64,000 nucleotides of DNA from NCBI GenBank assembly GCA_040365065.1, contig BAABNI010000001.1:1-64000 (forward strand). The letters are read 5' to 3'. Under the pieces are notes generated by a model. The model was not told the DNA's origin and did no database searches. It was given only the letters and a program-made list of their open reading frames with translations. The first letter of the stretch is position 1. Each line of letters opens with the position of its first letter. Below are positions 59,115-64,000 of the stretch, one piece after another. The position numbers and the translations under genes were made by a program. The DNA is from Pelagadaptatus aseana (GTDB lineage Bacteria; Pseudomonadota; Gammaproteobacteria; Pseudomonadales; Cellvibrionaceae).

Positions 59115-61373
59115 TTATTGTCCGCCCTGCCCGGCGGACAATTGTGATCTGAGTCGATCCACCACCTCTGGCGGTGCCACTGCACTCAATTCATTGATGC
59201 ACTGAGCGGCATTAAAAGCCTGATAGCGCACCTGCATATCACACAGAGCAAACAGGTGGCGTGGATCGCCGCCAAGGTCGTAGGCCTGACGCAGGGATTT
59301 CATGGCCTTGCCGGTATCGCTCTTCTCCAGCGTCAGCCCCATCACATAGTGATACTGAGCATTGTTGGGATCGCCTTTGATGGCGTTGGCAAAGCTGGCT
59401 ACCGCATCGCTGGTTTTGGCCGCCCGAATATTGGCCAGCCCCAGACGGTAATAGATGGCAGAGTTGCGCACGACAGCCCGAGCCCCCTGGGTCAACACCT
59501 CCACCACCTGATCTTCAGAGCCTCCACCACGGCGATACAATTCCGCCAGATTCATATAGGCCTGAGACGAATTGGGCTCAATCTTAATCGCCGTTTTAAA
59601 GGCCTCAATCGCCTTGGCATCGTTACCCTGATAGGCGTGAACGGTACCAATATTGTTGTGGGAGAAACCGCGATCGTAGTTAAACTCCTGCGCCAACAGA
59701 TACTCGTCCAGCGCAGGCTGCAATTGCGCCTGCTGCTCGGCAGATAACTGCGGCCACAGGGATGCCAGAGTAACGGCCGCTTCCATTCTGACGGCCAGCA
59801 CCTTGTCTTGCAGCAGCGGCGACAATACCCGCCAGCGCTCATTCAAACCCAGACCGGCGCCACCGCGGGCCGCCGCCAGACGAATAAATTCATCGGGGTC
59901 TTTGGCTCCTCGGGCAATGGCCACCAGGCTGTTGTTGTCCGACAAGGGTGTCATTCGCTCAATCGCCGAGGCTCTGATGATCGGCGCATTGAGTTTATTT
60001 TGCGCCACATGGGACAGCGCACTGGCAGCCTGCATATAGCCGGCATCAATCGCCGAGAATACCGGCGCAAAATGTTTCTCCTCGCGGATTTCTGAATCCG
60101 GATGCCATTGCGCAACTTGAGCGGAACTCCACTGGGAATCCTTGTCTTGATGACAACTCAGGCAGGTATCGGGGGTACCCAACTGTTGCGACATATCCGG
60201 CCTTGGCACGTGCCAACCGTGGTCGCGGCGCGGGTCCACCTGCATGTAGGTGGTCGCCGGCATATGACAGCTAACACACTGGGCCCCGGCACTGTCCAGC
60301 GGATGCTGGTGATGGTCTTTAACCGCGTATTGATCCGCCTGATGACACTGCAGGCACACCGACTCAATGGGAATGATCAGCTCATTGGAATGGGGGTTGT
60401 GGCAATTGGTGCAGGTCACACCACTGCGGCTCATCTTGCTCTGTAAGAACGAACCATAGACAAACACCTCGTCGTAGATCTGGCCGTCGGCGTGATACAG
60501 ATCGCGATTGATCAGACTCAGCATATAGCGGTCGCCAAAGGCATCGCTTTTGACGTGATCCTTTTCACTGATCTGCACATGCCGGCTGTGGCACTGGGCA
60601 CATACCTGAGTCTGCTGGGTGTGTTCAATTTTTTCCGGTGACAGGGTGCTTTGCCCCTCTTTGGCCAGCCAGTTGTTTACCGCCTTGGCCAGCGTGCGAT
60701 CGAAGCCCTTGTGCGGCAGGGCGCCGTCTTTATTATTGAGCCAATCCATATGGCCACTGGCCGGACCGTGGCAAGCCTCACAGCCAACATTGATCTCGCT
60801 AAAGGTGGTGTTGTAAGTATTGGTGTTTAAATCGTAATTTTTTTCCAGATTGGTGGAGTGGCAATCGGCGCACATGTAGTTCCAGTTCTGACCGGTGTTG
60901 GTCCAGAAAAATTCTTCGCGGCTGTCGGTAAATTCCGGATACAGATGGAACCAGCGCTGACCGCCTTCGGCTTGCGGGCGCGAGTCCCAGGCAAAGGGGA
61001 TCAACTGCACCCGACCATCCTCAAACTCCACCATATACTGCTGCAATGGCGTATAGCCGAAGGTGTATTTGATTTGATAATCGTTGAACTGACCGGTCGG
61101 ACCTTTGATATTGACCCAGTACTCTTTACCCTGACGATAAAAGCGATTGGCCTCACCGTTAAAATCAAACTCGACGTTATCAAAGTCACCCTGCACGGCA
61201 TCCTCGCGAGCATGGCGCATGGACATATCGTGATGGGAACCCTGCCAGAGCTTATACTCCTGCTCGTGACACCCGGCACAGCTTTCCGTGCCCATATACT
61301 TGAGTTCACTGGCTTGCAGGCTCAGTGGCGCAAATAACAAACTGATGAAAAACAGGACTCTGGGTAAATTCAT
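59115..61373 (-). CDS. Exported octaheme cytochrome c with HEAT/TPR C-terminal half
   Basis: 752 residues. Signal peptide about 1-22 (LQASELK). Eight CxxCH heme motifs in order: CAGCH, CADCH, CEACH, CAQCH, CTNCH, CLQCH, CVSCH and CLSCH, all in the first 410 residues. From about 440 a helical-repeat region resembles HEAT (IERMTPLSDNNSLVAIARG) and then TPRs (HNNIGTVHAYQGNDAKAIEAFKTAIKIEPNSSQAYMNLAELY). Such proteins carry electrons at the periplasm and use TPRs to bind partners. The FGE-like gene is 2 bp upstream, so the two are co-transcribed. Substrate and redox partner are unknown. Confidence 0.92.
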   Translation of the reverse strand: MNLPRVLFFISLLFAPLSLQASELKYMGTESCAGCHEQEYKLWQGSHHDMSMRHAREDAVQGDFDNVEFDFNGEANRFYRQGKEYWVNIKGPTGQFNDYQIKYTFGYTPLQQYMVEFEDGRVQLIPFAWDSRPQAEGGQRWFHLYPEFTDSREEFFWTNTGQNWNYMCADCHSTNLEKNYDLNTNTYNTTFSEINVGCEACHGPASGHMDWLNNKDGALPHKGFDRTLAKAVNNWLAKEGQSTLSPEKIEHTQQTQVCAQCHSRHVQISEKDHVKSDAFGDRYMLSLINRDLYHADGQIYDEVFVYGSFLQSKMSRSGVTCTNCHNPHSNELIIPIESVCLQCHQADQYAVKDHHQHPLDSAGAQCVSCHMPATTYMQVDPRRDHGWHVPRPDMSQQLGTPDTCLSCHQDKDSQWSSAQVAQWHPDSEIREEKHFAPVFSAIDAGYMQAASALSHVAQNKLNAPIIRASAIERMTPLSDNNSLVAIARGAKDPDEFIRLAAARGGAGLGLNERWRVLSPLLQDKVLAVRMEAAVTLASLWPQLSAEQQAQLQPALDEYLLAQEFNYDRGFSHNNIGTVHAYQGNDAKAIEAFKTAIKIEPNSSQAYMNLAELYRRGGGSEDQVVEVLTQGARAVVRNSAIYYRLGLANIRAAKTSDAVASFANAIKGDPNNAQYHYVMGLTLEKSDTGKAMKSLRQAYDLGGDPRHLFALCDMQVRYQAFNAAQCINELSAVAPPEVVDRLRSQLSAGQGGQ
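59117..59142. terminator. Bidirectional hairpin at the cytochrome gene end
   Basis: ATTGTCCGCC (59117-59126) pairs perfectly with GGCGGACAAT (59133-59142) around CTGCCC. It overlaps the last codons and stop of the cytochrome gene on the minus strand and lies 14 bp after the phosphatase stop on the plus strand, with A/T-rich flanks. Confidence 0.75.
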
Positions 61374-61375
61374 TT

Positions 61376-62212
61376 TTATTCTGCATCCTCTTGTACTTGC
61401 TCAGCATCCATTGCAAGTCGAAAACCGATATCCGGCATGCGGACATTACTGGTCGCGCCGTCGCGGCGATAAATCTTGGATTCTTCCGCGTCAAATTCGT
61501 AGCCACCGCCTCGAGTCACTTTCATGGCTTTGGCTTTCACGGGCTTACCGGCATCGAACATCGGATTTACTCGGGGTTGGTTACTGTATAGGCGCTGATT
61601 CATATCGTCGAGACAAAACTCCCACAGATTGCCCATCATATCGTAAAGGCCCAATTCATTGGGTTTTTTCAGCCCCACCGGGTGGGATTTGCGATCGGCG
61701 TTACCGGCGTACCAGGCCACTTCGTCAATATTGTCCGAACCACTGTAGGCATAGCCCCGAGACTGGTTGCCACCTTTGGCGGCGAAAGCCCACTCGGCCT
61801 CGGTGGGAAGTCGAAAATTCTTGCCGGTTGCCTGATTGAGCTTGTTCAGAAAGGCGTGAATATTCATCCAACTGATGTTATTGACCGGGCACTCCGCACA
61901 GGGATGGTAACTGACGTTCCAGCCCATCACCCGCTCAAACAACTGCTGAGTCACTTCGGTCTTGCCGATATAAAAGCTGTCCAGAGTCACCTGATGGGCC
62001 GGCTTTTCCCGAGCGTGGGCCTGCTCTTCATCGGACCCCATGGTAAAGGTGCCCGACTCGACCCGCACCATCTGTTGCATCAACTGTTTGATCTGCGCAT
62101 CGGAGAACACCGTGGCTTCTGCGGTCTGCTTGGCCGTTTCGGCCAAGGTGGTAAAACTCAATGACGCACCCAGCGTCAAAGCCCCCATCCATGTTACGGT
62201 TTTTTGAAGCAT
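61376..62212 (-). CDS. Exported formylglycine-generating-enzyme-fold protein, catalytic cysteines absent
   Basis: 278 residues. A signal peptide (about 1-25, TTLAE) precedes an FGE-sulfatase (SUMF1) domain with VESGTFTMGSDEEQAHAREKPAHQVTLDSFYIGKTEVTQ, NISWMNIHAFLNKLN, RLPTEAEWAFAAKGG and VTRGGGYEF, ending MPDIGFRLAMD. True sulfatase-maturing enzymes have two Cys in the C-terminal third. Here that region (EESKIYRRDGATSNVRMPD) has none, so it probably cannot make formylglycine and may be a binding or structural member. It precedes the cytochrome gene by 2 bp and follows a sulfatase gene across a terminator. Confidence 0.9.
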   Translation of the reverse strand: MLQKTVTWMGALTLGASLSFTTLAETAKQTAEATVFSDAQIKQLMQQMVRVESGTFTMGSDEEQAHAREKPAHQVTLDSFYIGKTEVTQQLFERVMGWNVSYHPCAECPVNNISWMNIHAFLNKLNQATGKNFRLPTEAEWAFAAKGGNQSRGYAYSGSDNIDEVAWYAGNADRKSHPVGLKKPNELGLYDMMGNLWEFCLDDMNQRLYSNQPRVNPMFDAGKPVKAKAMKVTRGGGYEFDAEESKIYRRDGATSNVRMPDIGFRLAMDAEQVQEDAE

Positions 62213-62286
62213 TGTCCGGCCTCATCTGTTTTATGTGTGTGGTTGTTTTGTTTAGAGATATTACGCATCAGCATAGTTGTTTACCC

Positions 62287-62317
62287 AAAAAAAAGAGCCG
62301 CTATTGCGACTCTTTTT
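62287..62317 (-). terminator. Rho-independent terminator after the sulfatase gene
   Basis: On the minus strand GAGTCGC (62312-62306) pairs with GCGGCTC (62301-62295) around AATA with one G-T pair. An eight-base T-run follows (62294-62287). T-runs on both sides allow some bidirectional action. It separates sulfatase transcription from the FGE-like-cytochrome operon. Confidence 0.85.
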
Positions 62318-62332
62318 CGTGTTTACTTACTC

Positions 62333-63917
62333 TTACTTGTAAGTAGTGTTTTGCCAGATTTGCATTTGCTCTACAGCATCATCCAAAGACCAGGAGCCAG
62401 GCGCCTGAGTTGGCGGGAATTCTTTGAAGGTATTCAGGAATTCCATGGACTTCATTACCGCAGGGCCAAACATGTACATGCGATCCACGAACCAGCGATC
62501 AAACTGACCAGATTCTTCGTGAGCAATTTCGTATGGATCCTGACGCAGGTTGGTAATCAGCGGCATACGACGTGGTTGCAACTGACAAGCCCACACTTCC
62601 AGACCTTCACACTTCTGCTCCATGAACAGGAACTTCCAGTCATTGTAACGAAGAGCCGCTACATCACCGCTGTCGGTGGCGTAAATGTAAGTTTCACGCG
62701 GCCAATCGGGGTTGTTGTCGGCGGTAGTGTTCTTACCTTTCACCAGGTGTGGCAGCAGGTTATAACCATCCAGATGGTTTTTGTACTTGCGACCATTGAT
62801 GGTAGTACCTTTTTTCAACTTGGCTTTGACTTTGGTATCGCCAGTCGCTGCCAGAATAGTAGGTACCCAGTCATTGTGTGCAGTCAGCTCGTTAACCACC
62901 TGACCCGCTGGGATCTTGGCTGGGTAGCGAACCATGGCCGGTACGCGGAAACCACCGTCCCAGGTTGTGTTTTTCTCACCTTTGTAGCGTGAAGTACCGC
63001 CATCAGGCCAGGAGAACTTCTCGGCACCGTTATCGGTGGAATACAGCACAATGGTGTTATCGGCAATTTTCAGATCGTCCAGTTTATCCAGCAGCTGACC
63101 GACGTGGCCATCGTGCTCAACCAGACCGTCACCGTAGAGACCACCGCGTACAGACAGACCTTCGCTTTCAGGCTTCAGGTGGGTCCAGACGTGCATGCGT
63201 GAGGCGTTAAACCAGACAAAGAAAGGTTTCTTGGCGGCGTGGGCCTTATCGATAAATTTCAGGGACGCAGACAGGAACTCTTCATCCACCGTCTCCATAC
63301 GCTTCTTGGTCAGAGGACCGGTGTCCTCAATTTTGCCATCAGCCGTCGACTTAATAACACCGCGGGGCGCAAAACGCTCTTTCAAACCGCCAGCCATAAA
63401 GCTGTCATAGTCTCTGTTTTCCGGCTCTTCCTCGGCGTTCAAGTGGTAGAGGTTGCCAAAGAACTCATCGAAACCGTGGTTGGTTGGCAGATGCTCGTCC
63501 TGATCACCAAAGTGGTTTTTACCGAACTGGGCCGTCATATAGCCCTTGTCTTTCAACAGACCGGCCAAGGTCACATCGCGCTCGCGCATACCTTCTTTGG
63601 CACCCGGCATACCCACTTTGGTCAGACCGGTACGCATGGGGGTGCTGACCGGTAATAAACGCGGCACGACCCGCGGTACAGGAGTTTTCACCGTAGTAAT
63701 CGGTAAAGATGGCGCCTTCTTTGGCGATGCGGTCGATGTTCGGCGTCCAGTGGCCGGCCTGACCCATGGTGTAGGCACTGAGGTTATCCATACCGATGTC
63801 ATCACCCCAGATGGCGAGAACGTTTGGCTTGGATGGGTTCGTCGTCGCCATGGCGGCGGCCGACAGAGCAAAAATACTGGCACTCAGCAATGAGCGCTTG
63901 AGGAGATTATTTTTCAT
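62333..63917 (-). pseudogene. Exported sulfatase, Cys-type, broken by a one-base frameshift
   Basis: Two overlapping frames make one sulfatase of about 527 residues. The N-terminal part (63917 down to about 63642) has a signal peptide (ALSAAAMATT), metal residues in LAIWGDDIGMDNL (D39, D40) and the modification motif C80-T-A-G-R84 (GENSCTAGRAAFITG). The frame is then lost. The second frame resumes at once with PMRTGLTKVGMPGAKEGMRERDVTLAGLLKDKGY and continues to 62333 with TIVLYSTDNGAE, KGEKNTTWDGGFRVPAMVRYP. The break is at a run of five G on the plus strand (63638-63642); one base fewer restores the reading. It could be a true disruption or a homopolymer error. If intact it would cleave sulfate esters in the periplasm after Cys-to-formylglycine conversion. 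Confidence 0.85.
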
Positions 63918-64000
63918 CGTAAAGATTCCCTGTTAGTACTTCTAAAAATGAATTTACTACCGTAATACTTACTTCTATTCAGCCGGTTCTAGATCACCAA

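Noticed and set aside
61376..62212. A genuine sulfatase-activating formylglycine-generating enzyme
   Set aside because: The two catalytic Cys of the family are absent from the C-terminal third, so only the fold is claimed.
63638..63642. Programmed ribosomal frameshifting in the sulfatase
   Set aside because: No slippery heptamer with a downstream pseudoknot was apparent, and sulfatases are not known to use it; mutation or sequencing error is simpler.
1..64000. CRISPR arrays, insertion sequences, rRNA genes, replication origin
   Set aside because: No regularly spaced repeats, transposase reading frames, rRNA sequence or DnaA-box cluster was seen on reading the window.

Overview
The window looks like chromosomal DNA of a marine-type gammaproteobacterium, possibly of the Cellvibrionales/Alteromonadales kind. 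The reasons are a PhoX phosphatase, a wax-ester synthase (WS/DGAT), c-di-GMP enzymes with a GEMM-I riboswitch, a CusBA metal-efflux set, FolE2/PyrC/ThrS zinc-response paralogs and long runs of compact Gram-negative operons. This placement rests on gene content only; there is no rRNA or other phylogenetic marker. Coding density is high and most gaps are under 250 bp.

Layout. (1) 1-3115 is more A+T-rich than the rest. It holds a TerB-family gene running off the left edge, a partner with a Gly-rich hydrophobic segment, a GAF-PAS-GGDEF diguanylate cyclase, a roughly 450-bp non-coding stretch with repeats, and finally the 3' part of a CAU-anticodon tRNA. I read this as the end of an integrated element. 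(2) 3.3-12 kb: a GST-like protein, TrmK, a PepSY-type membrane protein, a c-di-GMP-I riboswitch upstream of a small membrane-anchored protein, a glutaredoxin, DUF3622/DUF1456-type proteins, ChaC, PhoX and a membrane GGDEF protein. (3) 12-19.3 kb: an acyl-CoA dehydrogenase, a GlxA-type regulator divergent from a molybdopterin oxidoreductase plus DUF1295 protein, then the wax-ester synthase. (4) 19.4-22.6 kb: a minus-strand operon of DUF2141, fatty-acid-hydroxylase and Rieske oxygenase genes. It diverges from a TetR gene across two inverted-repeat operators. (5) 22.7-37.7 kb: a NIT-domain chemoreceptor, isoquinoline-oxidoreductase-type subunits, MscS/DUF1003/GAF, an HxlR-SnoaL pair, three thioredoxin-fold genes, an MltF-like lytic transglycosylase with two solute-binding domains, a metallo-beta-lactamase-fold protein and a stand-alone BLUF photoreceptor.

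(6) 37.77-43.2 kb is the most coherent system. A perfect 9+9-bp palindrome resembling a Zur box precedes pyrC2-folE2-thrS2-SnoaL-maf, all on one strand with short gaps. The first three are families known as zinc-starvation backups in other bacteria. The last two genes are unexplained members. (7) 43.2-46.5 kb: fatty-acid/acyl-CoA genes and an AraC regulator. (8) 46.5-51.7 kb: CusA, CusB and two small exported proteins, one Cys-rich and one highly charged. (9) 51.7-59.1 kb: an alpha/beta hydrolase, a REC-GGDEF protein, two small solute-binding proteins, an orphan PotD-like protein, and a kinase-like plus inositol-phosphatase-like pair. (10) 59.1-64 kb: an octaheme cytochrome c with TPRs, an FGE-fold protein lacking the catalytic cysteines, and a Cys-type sulfatase interrupted by a one-base frameshift in a G5/C5 run.

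Cross-cutting signals: c-di-GMP signalling recurs (three GGDEF proteins plus a riboswitch, with no EAL or HD-GYP partner in view), and short tandem duplications sit repeatedly at or just after the 3' ends of genes. All functional calls come from reading motifs; no database search was run.
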